From Acidimicrobiia bacterium (GTDB taxonomy: Bacteria > Actinomycetota > Acidimicrobiia > Acidimicrobiales > CATQHL01), in assembly GCA_021296415.1 (NCBI GenBank), contig JAGWAL010000005.1:1-32563 (forward strand): a DNA stretch of 32,563 nt, in the 5' to 3' direction. The notes under the pieces were generated by a model. That model was not told the DNA's origin. It worked only from the letters and a program-made list of their open reading frames with translations, and searched no databases. The position numbers were made by a program, and so were the translations under genes. Below, piece by piece: positions 1 through 9,123 of the stretch (position 1 is its first letter; each line of letters starts with the position of its first letter).

Positions 1-1
1 G

Positions 2-211
2 CTGGCGGCCCGCGAGCGCGGGCTCGGTACCTGCTGGACGACCCTGCACCTGGCCTACGAGCGTGAGACGGCGGAAATCCTCGACATCCCCTACGACAAG
101 GTGCGCCAGTTCGCCCTGATCCCGGTGGCCTACACGATCGGCACCGACTTCAAGCCCGCCGGACGCGGCGGCATCGACAACGTCGTCAGCTGGAACCGCT
201 GGAGCCGCTGA
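2..211 (+). CDS. Nitroreductase family protein, C-terminal fragment
   Basis: Only the last 69 codons lie in the window; the gene enters from the left edge and ends with TGA at 209-211. The reading contains GLGTCWTT followed by LDIPYDKVRQFALIPVAYT and TDFKPA, which is the usual C-terminal pattern of FMN-dependent nitroreductase-family oxidoreductases (a conserved glycine-rich turn, then a helix and a strand near the flavin site). The substrate cannot be told from this piece. The next gene begins about 80 bases downstream on the same strand. The family call rests on pattern recognition of a short fragment; the frame is open and has the codon bias of its neighbours. Confidence 0.75.
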   Translation: MAARERGLGTCWTTLHLAYERETAEILDIPYDKVRQFALIPVAYTIGTDFKPAGRGGIDNVVSWNRWSR

Positions 212-289
212 CGACCCGCAGAGCCGTCGAGCCGTCGCCCTCGGGCCAGCGAAACCGAAGATCGCGATCGCCGCGGCGCGGGCGCGGCC

Positions 290-2422
290 ATGGCACGGTC
301 GCGGGCACCCCGGCGAGTACGGTCTGAGGCAGTGGGTCGTTCGCCGCCATGGTTACGGGCGGGGACGACCCGTGCGGCTTCACGAAGCCGTGCCCGGGCC
401 GCCGCGCCCCGGCTGATCCTTTGCGCGACAAGTGCTCTCCTCGTGGTGTTCGCAGTCCCCGTCACGCTCTCGGACGGGGGCGCCCCGGCCTCCCCCGAAG
501 CTGTGGCGCCGTCGCTGCTCCCGTGGTCGGCTGCTCGTGCCGCCACGGGTGGGAGCACCCCGGCGCCGGTCGGCGTCAGTGGGGTACCGGCCCGGGATCT
601 GTCACCGCTCCCGGACCCTGAGCCCGGTCCGCCCACGGCCGACCGGGCAACGGTTGCTCGCCGCCCCGCGTTCGTGCGCGGCGCGGCGCGGAGCGGGGAC
701 GGTCTCATCGCCGCCTCCCGGGGTCGCACCTGTGCCGTGCGCCCCGACGGTGGCGTCACGTGCTGGGGTCAGGACGGCATCCGCGAGCGGCTCAGCGCCG
801 CCGGCCTGAACAACGTCGTGGCCGTCAGCACCGGTGACCATCCTCACCAGGAACTCCACGTCTGCGCACTGCATGGGAACGGAAGGGTGTCATGCTGGGG
901 GTCGGGCATCCAGGGGCAACTCGGGCGAGGCGATCGCCTCAGCGGTTACCTCCCCGAACCGGTGCCGCGGATCTACGACGCGGTGGCGCTGGCCGCCGGA
1001 TCCGACCACACATGCGTTGTGCACGCCGGTGGGGACGTCTCCTGCTGGGGCTCGGGATCGCTGGGCCAACTCGGCGGTGTGGCGGTCGCCGCGGCGAGCA
1101 GGCCGCAGCGGGTTCCCGGCCTCGACAACGCGGTGAGGATCGACGCCGGACCCTCATCCACCTGCGCGATCGAAGCCGACGGCGCGCTCTGGTGCTGGGG
1201 GCTGCGAGGCGGCGCCGGCATTGCCGGCGCTTTCGAGCCCGCAAGGGTGGGAGGACTCCCCGGCGTGGTGTCGGTCTCCACCGGCCGGGACGAGACGTGC
1301 GCGGTCACCGTCGCCGGCCGGGTCTATTGCTGGCCGGTCGCCGCGATTCCCCGACCGGCCCCGGTCGGCGGGATCTCCGATGCCACCGCCGTCGCGGTGG
1401 GCGACGGCGGTGCCTGCGCCGTGCACGCCGACGGCGGCGTGTCGTGCTGGGGTGCGAGGAACGCCGCGGGACAACTCGGCAGCGGCGGCACGGCGCCTCA
1501 ACCGCGGCCTTCGCGGGTCGCCGGAATCGCCGACGCGGTCGCCGTTACGCTGAGTTCGGGATCGTCGCGAATCTCACCGCACACCTGCGCCGCCCACGAG
1601 AACGGCTCGTACTCCTGTTGGGGAGGGAACGGGGTCGGGCAGTTGGGCGATGGAACCCGCCGGGCGAGATCCACGGCGGCGCCCGTGGTCGGACCGGAGG
1701 ACGTGCCGGAGGATCGGATCCCACACGATCCGACCGATCTGTTGCGGACATGGCTGGACGAGGCCGTCCGGGAACGGGAGACCGAAGCGCCGTGGCTGCG
1801 CGCCGCCTGGGATCACGTCCGCGACCGAACCTCCGCTTCACCGGGCGCGAGCTTCCGGGGATCCGTCCAGCCGTCCTGCCACCTCAGCGGCGGATCCCTG
1901 GTGTGCCAGGCCGACAGCATGGAGATCGTCGAGATGACCTTCGAAACGGTCGTCCACGAGTTGGCGCACGTCTACGACAGCACCACGGAACTGGTGTCGG
2001 GCCGAGCCTGGGGAGGCGTCCAGCTCTACTTCGCGGTGACGTATCCGCACTGCTTCGTGGACGGCGGGCAGCAACCAGGTGTGGAGATTCTCGCCGACAC
2101 GATGACCCACCTCGTCGAGCCGACGGCGTGGCTGGCGTATTACGCCTCCGGGTGCAGTGACTTGGAGATCAGGCCCACGAGTGAGGCGGAGGAGGTCATC
2201 CGCGCCGGCCTGGCCGGGCAGGTGCCGGACTGGTACCCGGACACGGTCACCAGCGGCGCCGAACTGTGGACCCTGTTGCGGCGGCTCCTGTCGGCGAGAA
2301 TCCTGGCCAATCTGGCGGACGAGTTCGGCGGGTTGTGCTCCACGGACTGGGTCCGCTACCCGCTGGACTGGTCCCTGGTCCCCCCGGAGAGCAGGAACCC
2401 CTTCCGCGACGGCGGCTGCTAG
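290..2422 (+). CDS. RCC1-repeat protein with C-terminal HExxH metallopeptidase-like domain
   Basis: The protein has 710 residues. An Arg-rich N-terminus precedes one hydrophobic segment (about residues 42-60), so it is probably secreted or membrane-anchored. Residues about 146-460 hold seven repeats, each with a Cys, about nine residues, then CW (for example TCAVRPDGGVTCWG), several followed by GQLG. These are RCC1-type beta-propeller blades; the paired cysteines suggest disulfides outside the cytoplasm. A separate domain (about 475-710) contains VVHELAHVYD, so HELAH at 556-560 is a zinc-metallopeptidase motif; Glu599 in GVEILADTM could be a third ligand of gluzincin type. Substrate unknown. 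No strong ribosome site precedes ATG 290; an in-frame GTG at 332 is an alternative start that keeps the hydrophobic segment. The downstream gene is convergent. Confidence 0.8.
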   Translation: MARSRAPRRVRSEAVGRSPPWLRAGTTRAASRSRARAAAPRLILCATSALLVVFAVPVTLSDGGAPASPEAVAPSLLPWSAARAATGGSTPAPVGVSGVPARDLSPLPDPEPGPPTADRATVARRPAFVRGAARSGDGLIAASRGRTCAVRPDGGVTCWGQDGIRERLSAAGLNNVVAVSTGDHPHQELHVCALHGNGRVSCWGSGIQGQLGRGDRLSGYLPEPVPRIYDAVALAAGSDHTCVVHAGGDVSCWGSGSLGQLGGVAVAAASRPQRVPGLDNAVRIDAGPSSTCAIEADGALWCWGLRGGAGIAGAFEPARVGGLPGVVSVSTGRDETCAVTVAGRVYCWPVAAIPRPAPVGGISDATAVAVGDGGACAVHADGGVSCWGARNAAGQLGSGGTAPQPRPSRVAGIADAVAVTLSSGSSRISPHTCAAHENGSYSCWGGNGVGQLGDGTRRARSTAAPVVGPEDVPEDRIPHDPTDLLRTWLDEAVRERETEAPWLRAAWDHVRDRTSASPGASFRGSVQPSCHLSGGSLVCQADSMEIVEMTFETVVHELAHVYDSTTELVSGRAWGGVQLYFAVTYPHCFVDGGQQPGVEILADTMTHLVEPTAWLAYYASGCSDLEIRPTSEAEEVIRAGLAGQVPDWYPDTVTSGAELWTLLRRLLSARILANLADEFGGLCSTDWVRYPLDWSLVPPESRNPFRDGGC

Positions 2423-2517
2423 CCACGCAGTGCAGCGGGCTCCGTGCGAGCGATCCTCGCCGCTGCTGGCAGCCCTCCGGCCGCCGCGACCCCGAGCGGC
2501 CATTCCGGCTGGACGGC

Positions 2518-3496
2518 TCAGGCCAGGGCGTATTCGTCGGCGCGCTCGTCCCCGGCGGGCTCGCAAACAACCTCGCCCACGCCGACGAGGTGGATGAGGT
2601 GCGCCAGGACGGAGCGCTCGGCTGCGGGGTGCAGGAGCTTCGGGGTGTCGGTGTAAATCCGGGATCGTCGCCGGGCCGTCGCGCAGGCAACGGAGGATCT
2701 GGCTCGTGCGGCGGTGACGGTGTGCCAGGAGTGCTCCGGCGTAGCGCAGCGGTGAGCTGATGGGCGGGCCGTGCGTCGGCCAGTACAGCTCGTCCCGGTG
2801 GCCGCGGTCGATGAGCAGTTGCAGGCTCGCCAGGTAGTCATCGAGATTGCCGTCGGGAGGCGGGATGATCGTGGAGGACCAGCCCATGACGTGATCGCCC
2901 GTGAAGACGCCCCGCTCCTCGGGGAGGGCGAAACACAGATGGTTGGAGATGTGCCCCGGCGTGTGCAGGCACTCGAGGGTCCAACCCTCGCCGGCCAGCA
3001 CGTCGCCGTGCGCCAGCGCGACGTCCGGTTCGAAATCCCAGTCGCCCGGCTCCTCTTCCACTGCCGACCCGGCCCCACCACCCCGGCGGGCGTCGATGGC
3101 CGGGTGCGGGCCGAATCCGAGGATCGGCGCACCGGTGGCCGCGGCGAGGACACGGCTGGCGGGGGAGTGGTCGCTGTGGGTGTGCGTGATGCAGATGTGC
3201 GTCACCGTGCGACCCTCCAGGGCGCGCAGCAGGGAGGTGACGTGGGCGTCGTCGTCGGGCCCGGGGTCGATGACGGCAACCCGCTGCCCGCCCACGATGT
3301 ACGTGCCGGTGCCGGCGAACGTGAAGGGACTGGGGTTCGGCGCGGTCACCCGTTCCACGAGCGGCGCAACCCTCACGGCGTCGCCGTAGGCGGGATCGTG
3401 GTCGGTGGCGAGCAACGCCTCGAGGGGATCAGCCGCAGCAGTTGCCGGCGCTCCCGTGGTCGGCGCCGGATCGGGCGGGGTGCGGTCTGCGGCCAT
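2518..3496 (-). CDS. Metallo-beta-lactamase-fold hydrolase (LACTB2/glyoxalase II-like), frameshifted near its C-terminus
   Basis: The main frame shows GTGTYIVGG, VIDPGPDDDAHV, the zinc motif HTHSDH, HTPGHISNHLCF and FTGDHVMGWSS, which together define an MBL-fold hydrolase of the LACTB2/hydroxyacylglutathione hydrolase-like group. Near 2660 the family-like C-terminal winged region changes frame: one frame ends ...RDGPATIPDL and the other continues RIYTDTPKLLHPAAERSVLA to a TGA at 2518-2520. Without a correction the first frame would run on to 1838, antisense to the RCC1 gene, with no family-like sequence. This is either a sequencing error or a recent indel. ATG 3496 is preferred because AGAAGG lies about seven bases upstream; ATG 3559 is an alternative. 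Substrate unknown. Confidence 0.75.
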
Positions 3497-3640
3497 GGGG
3501 CGCCTTCTGGGCTCGTCCTCGGAGAGCACCGAGACTACCGGTGAGGGTTCGATCGCCATCGCCGGCAGCCACCGCGGGCAGTTTCATTCGTGTGTGCGCC
3601 ACCGGGACGCTGCCGCCGGCATTCCGTTCACGGAGGGAAG

Positions 3641-4876
3641 GTGCTGCGCGCGCTGAGCGCTAGGTTCGCGGGGGTGAGTTCTGCACCCCCGTACCTCCAG
3701 CCCGGCCGGATCGGTTCGCTGACGCTTCCCAACCGCCTCGTGCGGGGGGCCACGTCGGAGACGATGGCGTCGGCGAGCGGCGTGGTCTACGACTCGTTCG
3801 TGGAGCTGTACCGGCGTCTCGCCGAAGGGGGAGCGGGGCTGCTGCTGACGGGGCACATGTACGTGGATCCCCGCGGGCAGGCCAGCGCCAACCAGACGGG
3901 TATCCACGACGACAGGGTCATCCCCGGCCTGCGGCGGGCGACCGAGGCGGTGCACGAGGCCGGCGGTCGGATCTTCGCCCAAATCGGTCACTGCGGCAGC
4001 CAGACGATGATGTCGAGCATCACGCCGGTGGCTCCGTCGCCCGTCCCGAACGCCATGTACACCATCCAGCCCGTCGAGTTGACGAGCGCCGAGATCCGCG
4101 AGTTGGTACAGGCGTTCGGATCGGCCGCCGGACGAGCGGCCGAGGCCGGCTTCGACGGCATCCACATCCACGGAGGCAACGGCTACCTCATCTCGGAGTT
4201 CTGCTCGCCGCACGCCAATACGCGCGACGACGAATGGGGCGGCGACGCCGAGCGCCGGAGTCGTTTCTTCTTCGAGGTCGCCGAGGCGGTGCGCGCCGCG
4301 GTCGGCGACGAGTTGCCCGTGACCGCCCGCTTGAGTGTTGAGGACTCGGTCCCCGGTGGGCTGCAGCGCGAGGAGTCGCTGGAACGTGCCCGGGGCCTGG
4401 CCGAGCGGGGCATCGACGGTTTCGAGACCACCTACGGGGTGATGCGCAGCTACTTCGAAAACATCCGCCCCTACGTCGCCGTGGGGCGGGCCCAGGCCTG
4501 GCGCAACCTGCTGGTCCAGCGAGCCCGACAGCCGGCCGGCGTCGAGGCCTACTACCGCCCATTCGCCCGCGCCGTCAAGGACGCATCGGGCCGACCGATC
4601 ATCCTCGTCGGCGGCGTCCGCACCACAGAGACGATGACCGACATACTCGAGTCCGGCGACGCCGACTTCCTGGCCATGGCCCGCCCGTTCATCCGCGAGC
4701 CGGACCTCGTCCGCAAACTCGAGGCCGGCCGCACGGGCGGTGTCGAGTGCGTCTCCTGCAACATGTGCCTGGCCCACGACGGCTTCGACCCCCTCCGCTG
4801 CTGGCGCGACAGCCCCCGAGCCGTCGCCGTCCACATCCGCAAGCACTACTGGACCAACCGACGCAAGGGGCAGTGA
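3641..4876 (+). CDS. NADH:flavin oxidoreductase, Old Yellow Enzyme family, single TIM-barrel with Cys cluster
   Basis: An FMN-binding TIM-barrel oxidoreductase of 411 residues. The N-terminal PGRIGSLTLPNRLVRGATSE, the central HIHGGNGYLISEFCSPHANT at about 175-194 followed by DDEWGG, and the late ILVGGVRTTE and DFLAMARPFIREP segments are hallmarks of the OYE and 2,4-dienoyl-CoA reductase barrel. Near the end Cys370, Cys373, Cys376 and Cys387 could bind an iron-sulfur cluster, as in the two-domain dienoyl-CoA reductases, but the FAD/NAD domain of those enzymes is absent, so electrons must come from a partner or directly from NAD(P)H. GTG 3641 is chosen because GGAGGG lies just upstream; GTG 3674 gives a more typical N-terminus, and ATG 3590 lacks a ribosome site. 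Confidence 0.85.
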   Translation: MLRALSARFAGVSSAPPYLQPGRIGSLTLPNRLVRGATSETMASASGVVYDSFVELYRRLAEGGAGLLLTGHMYVDPRGQASANQTGIHDDRVIPGLRRATEAVHEAGGRIFAQIGHCGSQTMMSSITPVAPSPVPNAMYTIQPVELTSAEIRELVQAFGSAAGRAAEAGFDGIHIHGGNGYLISEFCSPHANTRDDEWGGDAERRSRFFFEVAEAVRAAVGDELPVTARLSVEDSVPGGLQREESLERARGLAERGIDGFETTYGVMRSYFENIRPYVAVGRAQAWRNLLVQRARQPAGVEAYYRPFARAVKDASGRPIILVGGVRTTETMTDILESGDADFLAMARPFIREPDLVRKLEAGRTGGVECVSCNMCLAHDGFDPLRCWRDSPRAVAVHIRKHYWTNRRKGQ

Positions 4877-4971
4877 CACTCACCGCAGAAGCGGCCGTTG
4901 TGTGCCTAGAGGCCAGCCACTCCCGAAACCCGCGGCACGGGTTCCCCGGGAGCAACATATACTTTACATAA

Positions 4972-5003
4972 CGGACATTTCCGGCGGTAGTCGGAGATGT
5001 CCG
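4972..5003. terminator. Hairpin between convergent genes, probable terminator
   Basis: A 12-base arm at 4972-4983 pairs with 4992-5003 around an 8-base loop, with a single G-U type mismatch. It lies between the stop of the OYE gene (4876) and the stop of thiQ (5020). On the minus strand the stem is followed by an unusually AT-rich stretch (the complement of 4951-4970), which fits termination of the thiBPQ transcript. On the plus strand there is no T-run, so bidirectional use is uncertain. Confidence 0.5.
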
Positions 5004-5019
5004 GGGCCGAGAGCGCGCG

Positions 5020-6102
5020 CTAGTCGGACGTGTCGGCGCGCAGCAGACTCACGCCGGCGGGGTCGAGGGTGATGCGGTAGTCCCTGCCTGCGCTGACATC
5101 GGCGGGGACGTAGGCCTCCAGCGGGGGTGCGCCGGGGATGCCGAACGTGGCGACGGAGCGGTCGCCCACCACTCGCAGGTCGCTCAGGTGGGCGCGGATA
5201 CCCGAGGATCCGCTGGGACGCACCGCCTCGGGGCGGATCAGCAGGCAGAACCCTTCTCGCGGTGGTTCGGTGCCGGCACTTGCAGCGAGGGCCACGATTC
5301 CCCACGGCGTCGGGATGTCCCCACCGCCGGTGTGTGGCACTCGCCCTTCGGGTGGCTGCCACACGGTTCCCAGACCGAGGAAGGTGGCGGTCCAGGCGTC
5401 GCGTGGGTCGGCGTGCAATTGCTTCGGTGTGGCGGTGCGGCGGATGCGGCCGTCGCGCATGAGGGCCACCGTGTCGGCGATGGCGAACGCCTCGGCGTGG
5501 TCGTGGGTGACGTGGATGGCCGTCTGACCCAGGTCGCAGAGGATGCGCCGGACATCGCCCACCAGGCGGTCGTGCAGGGGACGATCGAGAGCCGTGAAGG
5601 GCTCGTCGGCGAGGAGCAGTCTCGGCTCGGGCGCCAGGGCGCGGGCCAGGGCCACGCGCTGGGCCTCCCCCCCGGAGAGGGTCGCCACGCTGCGCCGCTC
5701 GTACCCGTTCAGGCCCACCATCGCCATCACCTCGGTGACGCGGCGCCGGCGTTCGTCTGCGGGGACGCCCTGCATGCGCAGTCCGAACGTCACATTGGCG
5801 CCCACGTTGCGGTGTGGCAGCAGGGCATGGTCCTGGAACACCATGCCGAAGCGGCGCCGGTGTGTGGGGACGGGGTGCAGGTCCTCCCCTGCCCAGTGGA
5901 CGGAACCGGCATCGGCGGTGAGCAATCCGGCCACGGCCCGCAGCAGTGTCGTCTTGCCGCAGCCGCTCGGCCCCAGAAGGGCCAGGACCTCGCCACGACG
6001 CACCGACAGTTGGAGATCGCGCAGAATCTCGTGGCCCTCGAGGGACACCGAGAGACCGCGAACCTCCAGGCCCTCTCCCCCACTGTGGTCGGTGGCGTTC
6101 AT
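5020..6102 (-). CDS. thiQ: Thiamine ABC transporter, ATP-binding protein
   Basis: A 360-residue ABC ATPase. It has Walker A GPSGCGKT (44-51), a Q-loop VFQDHALLPH, signature LSGGEAQ (142-148), Walker B LLLADE (162-167) and the switch histidine in VTHDH (about 200). The last ~110 residues form a TOBE-like accessory domain (LIRPEAVR), which is longer than E. coli ThiQ and closer to FbpC/PotA-type ATPases, so sequence alone would not tell thiamine from iron or polyamine. The thiamine call comes from the operon: it follows thiP after one base, and the unit begins with a TPP riboswitch. It powers import through ThiP at the inner face of the membrane. Confidence 0.85.
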   Translation of the reverse strand: MNATDHSGGEGLEVRGLSVSLEGHEILRDLQLSVRRGEVLALLGPSGCGKTTLLRAVAGLLTADAGSVHWAGEDLHPVPTHRRRFGMVFQDHALLPHRNVGANVTFGLRMQGVPADERRRRVTEVMAMVGLNGYERRSVATLSGGEAQRVALARALAPEPRLLLADEPFTALDRPLHDRLVGDVRRILCDLGQTAIHVTHDHAEAFAIADTVALMRDGRIRRTATPKQLHADPRDAWTATFLGLGTVWQPPEGRVPHTGGGDIPTPWGIVALAASAGTEPPREGFCLLIRPEAVRPSGSSGIRAHLSDLRVVGDRSVATFGIPGAPPLEAYVPADVSAGRDYRITLDPAGVSLLRADTSD

Positions 6103-6103
6103 T

Positions 6104-7798
6104 TCAGAAGTCGGCCGCGCCGGCGGGGCGGAGGCGGTCGATCAGGAGCACGGCGGCGGCGGCCATGACCAGCAGTATCACGCTCATGGCCATGGCCTGC
6201 CCGAAGGCCGCCTCACCGGGGCGCCCCAGGAGGCGGAAGATGGCGATGGGGACCGTGGGCCGCTCGGGGCGGACCACGAAGGCGGTGGCGCCGAACTCCC
6301 CCAGAGACACCGCGAAGGCGAAACCCGCTCCCACGGCCAGGCCGCGCAGCGCCAGGGGCAGATCCACCTCGCGCTTCACCCGGGCCGGCCGCGCTCCGAG
6401 CGTCGCCGCCGCCTCGCGCAGCCGAGGACTCACCGCGGCCAAGGCCGGCGTGACGGAGCGGATCACGAACGGCATGCCGATCAGCGCGTGCGCGATCGGC
6501 ACCAGCCACCAGGACAGGCGTAGATCCAGCGGCGGGCTGTCCAGTACGAGGAGCATCCCGAATCCCAGGATCACCGCCGAGGTGCCCAGGGGCATCAGGA
6601 AGGCGCCCTCCAGTGCTGCTGCGCCGCGTTTGCGCCTGCCACTGACCGCCACCGCCACCAGCAGGCCTCCGATTGTGGCGATGACCGTGGCGGTCGCGGC
6701 GAACTCCAGGGAGTGGCGGATCGCCGCCAGGGGCGACACGAACAGGGCCTGCAGGCGCTCGCTGCTCTCCCCCAGCCGCCGGTAGTTCTCGAGCGTGTAG
6801 GTCCCGCCGCTGCGCAATGAGCGCTCCACCAGCATCGCCAGCGGCAATCCCACGACGGCGGAGGCCACCCCGAGCGTCCCGGCCAGGAGCACACGGTCAG
6901 CGGCGCCGCGCACACGTCGGGCGGTGTCGGTGCGGAGACGCTCGGCGACCTGCCGGCGGCGTTGCCAGAGCGTTGCTCCCACGACGAGCAGCAGCACGCA
7001 GAGCAACTGCAGCAGCGCCAGCGCCGCAGCGGTGTCGAACTCCAAGCGCTGGACGGCGAAGCGCCAGATCTCGGTGTCCAGCGTTGCCCGGCGCGGCCCT
7101 CCCAGAATGAGAATCACGCCGAACGATGTGAAATTAAATAAGAATACGATTGCAGTCACAGCACCCACCGCGGGCGCCAGGCGCGGTAGCGTGACCGCGC
7201 CGAAGACCCGCAGCGGGCTCGCTCCCAGGACCGCGGCGGCCTGTTCGGGAGCGGGATCCAACTGCGACCAGTAGGCCGCCACCGAGCGGGCGATGATCGC
7301 GTAGTTGAAGAACACGTGGGCCGCCAGGATCGCCCACACCGTGTGATGGAACCGGTCTGCGAGGCCGAAGCGGTCCATGAGCGACAGGAAGGCCGCGGCC
7401 ACCACCACCGTCGGCAGCACGAACGGCACCACCAGCAGGGCATGTACCAGCCGGCGGCCGCGGAAGCGCAGGCGCGCCAGCACCGCCGCGGTGGGCAGCG
7501 CCGCCACAAGGCAGAGCCCGGTGGAGGCAAGCGCCTGCCAGGTGGTGAACCAGAGAACGTCGGTCGTAACGGGGTTCCGCCAGGTCGCCAGAAGCACCCC
7601 GGCGTCGAAGCTGCGGACCAGCACGCCGACCAGCGGGTACAGGAAGAAGACCCCGATGAAGGCCGCCGGCAATGCTGCCAGGGCGACGGGAGCGATGCGC
7701 GCCCGCCGTGCCCGCGGTCCACGGACGCGGCCTCGACGCCGGCCGGTACCGGCTCCGGCATTGCCGCCTGTCCTCTCGCCGGCGTGCCTGGTGGCCAT
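6104..7798 (-). CDS. thiP: Thiamine ABC transporter, permease (two fused permease domains)
   Basis: A large membrane protein of about 564 residues with roughly twelve hydrophobic segments. Two binding-protein-dependent permease domains lie in tandem. Each half has the EAA-type loop that docks the ATPase: EQAAAVLGASPLRVFGAVTL in the first half and REAAATLGARPARVKREVDL in the second. ThiP and FbpB-type permeases have this duplicated layout, so one chain makes the whole channel. The gene sits between thiB and thiQ, with one base separating it from thiQ. The start is uncertain: ATG 7798 gives an Arg/Gly-rich cytoplasmic tail before the first membrane segment, while GTG 7852 adds 18 residues; neither has a clear ribosome site. 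Confidence 0.85.
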   Translation of the reverse strand: MATRHAGERTGGNAGAGTGRRRGRVRGPRARRARIAPVALAALPAAFIGVFFLYPLVGVLVRSFDAGVLLATWRNPVTTDVLWFTTWQALASTGLCLVAALPTAAVLARLRFRGRRLVHALLVVPFVLPTVVVAAAFLSLMDRFGLADRFHHTVWAILAAHVFFNYAIIARSVAAYWSQLDPAPEQAAAVLGASPLRVFGAVTLPRLAPAVGAVTAIVFLFNFTSFGVILILGGPRRATLDTEIWRFAVQRLEFDTAAALALLQLLCVLLLVVGATLWQRRRQVAERLRTDTARRVRGAADRVLLAGTLGVASAVVGLPLAMLVERSLRSGGTYTLENYRRLGESSERLQALFVSPLAAIRHSLEFAATATVIATIGGLLVAVAVSGRRKRGAAALEGAFLMPLGTSAVILGFGMLLVLDSPPLDLRLSWWLVPIAHALIGMPFVIRSVTPALAAVSPRLREAAATLGARPARVKREVDLPLALRGLAVGAGFAFAVSLGEFGATAFVVRPERPTVPIAIFRLLGRPGEAAFGQAMAMSVILLVMAAAAVLLIDRLRPAGAADF

Positions 7799-7936
7799 GA
7801 GCAAAGGAGGCGACGTGCGGGAGATCAGACCGCTGCCGGGCAGTGCAGGCACCGCAACAGCGCAGCCGGTGCAGCGTGGATCCCGGCCTCCGTCGGTCTG
7901 GCGGTGGACGCGGCTTCGGACTTCGGCGCCACTCCC

Positions 7937-9121
7937 CTACCGCAGCACGATCTCCACCCAGCGGCGGGTCCAGTTGTCACGCTCGGTGGCGATGAGCGCC
8001 GGATCCAGGCTCAGGGGCTCGGGCACCGCCACGGCATGGGTGGCGAAGACCTCGGGGACCTGCGCGGTGCCGCTTGCCGGGAACACGAACATGTTCAGCG
8101 GGATGTCCTCCTGAAAGGTGTCCGAAAGCATGAAGTCCACGAAGGCCTGCGCCCCGGCGAGGTTCGATGTCCCGGCCAGGATGCCGGCGAACTCGATCTG
8201 GCGGAAGCAGCCGTCGGTCAGGACGCCGGTGGGCGGCGAATCCGTCGGCGGGTCGGCGAAGAGCACCTCGGCGACGGGGCTCGTGGCGTAGGAGGTGACC
8301 AGGGCGCGGTCGCCGCCACCGGCCACGAACTCCCCGAAGTACGCCTCGCTCCAGCCGGCCGTCACCGACACGCCCCCCGCGCGCAGGCCCGTCCAGTAGT
8401 CCTCCCAACCGTCCACACCGAACGCCGCCACCGTTGCCAGCAGGAACGCCAGACCCGGCGAGGAGGTCTCGGGGTTCTGCGTGACGAAGGACCCCGCGTG
8501 CCGGGGATCGGCGAGATCCTCGAGGGTCTCCGGGGGCGGCCCGTCGGTGGCGTCGATCCAGTAGTTCACGCACACGTCGCCGTAGTCGATGGGGGTGACG
8601 CGGTCCTGAGGGTCGAGTTGCAACTCGGCCGGAACGCTCTCAGTGGCAGGCGACCGGTACGGGATGAAGAGATCCTCGTCCAGAGCCCGTTGCAGGAAGG
8701 TGTTGTCGATGCCGTACACCACATCGGCGATGGGATTGTCCTTCGTCAGGATGACCTGACTCAGCATCGATCCGGTGTCTTCGCCGGTCAGCAGGTTCAC
8801 CGTGATCCCCGTGCTCTCCTCGAACGACTCGATGATGCCCACCGAGACGGCGAAGGAGTCATGCGTGACCACCGTGATCTCCCCCGGTTCCGGTGCCGGT
8901 TCGGGCGGCGGTAGCGGTTCGGGGGGTGGCTCGGGCGCCGACTCGGGGGGTGGTGGTGGCGACGGTTCGGGTGCCGGTTCCTGTGTTGGCGGTGGCTCGA
9001 CCGTGGGTTCGGCCGCCGCCGGCGAACCGGCGTCCTCGCCGCAACCGACGATGACGAGGAGCACCACGGTGAGCGACCGGAGAAAGACGAAGAAACGACG
9101 AGATGGACAGGCCCTGCGCAT
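7937..9121 (-). CDS. thiB: Thiamine ABC transporter, substrate-binding lipoprotein
   Basis: A 394-residue extracytoplasmic binding protein. The N-terminus has basic residues, a hydrophobic stretch and a lipobox-like VIVGC, so it should be lipid-anchored at Cys27. Residues about 38-80 form a Pro/Glu-rich spacer made of PEP-type repeats. The binding domain opens with EITVVTHDSFAVS and contains TGITVNLLTGEDTG and VVYGIDNTFLQRAL, matching ThiB and related periplasmic solute-binding proteins. ATG 9121 lies just after a GGAGGGAA ribosome site that is itself part of the TPP riboswitch. It captures thiamine or a derivative and delivers it to ThiP. The long acidic Pro spacer is unusual for ThiB and may span a thick envelope. 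Confidence 0.85.
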   Translation of the reverse strand: MRRACPSRRFFVFLRSLTVVLLVIVGCGEDAGSPAAAEPTVEPPPTQEPAPEPSPPPPPESAPEPPPEPLPPPEPAPEPGEITVVTHDSFAVSVGIIESFEESTGITVNLLTGEDTGSMLSQVILTKDNPIADVVYGIDNTFLQRALDEDLFIPYRSPATESVPAELQLDPQDRVTPIDYGDVCVNYWIDATDGPPPETLEDLADPRHAGSFVTQNPETSSPGLAFLLATVAAFGVDGWEDYWTGLRAGGVSVTAGWSEAYFGEFVAGGGDRALVTSYATSPVAEVLFADPPTDSPPTGVLTDGCFRQIEFAGILAGTSNLAGAQAFVDFMLSDTFQEDIPLNMFVFPASGTAQVPEVFATHAVAVPEPLSLDPALIATERDNWTRRWVEIVLR

Positions 9122-9123
9122 GA

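Noticed and set aside
1838..2517. Continuation of the MBL hydrolase frame into the RCC1 gene region
   Set aside because: After about 2660 the frame loses family similarity and runs antisense to the HELAH-containing domain; the family C-terminus is in another frame.
4960..4970. AT-rich stretch with TATACT read as a plus-strand promoter
   Set aside because: It lies between convergent genes, has no -35 partner and leads into the terminator hairpin, so it is better explained as the tail of a minus-strand terminator.
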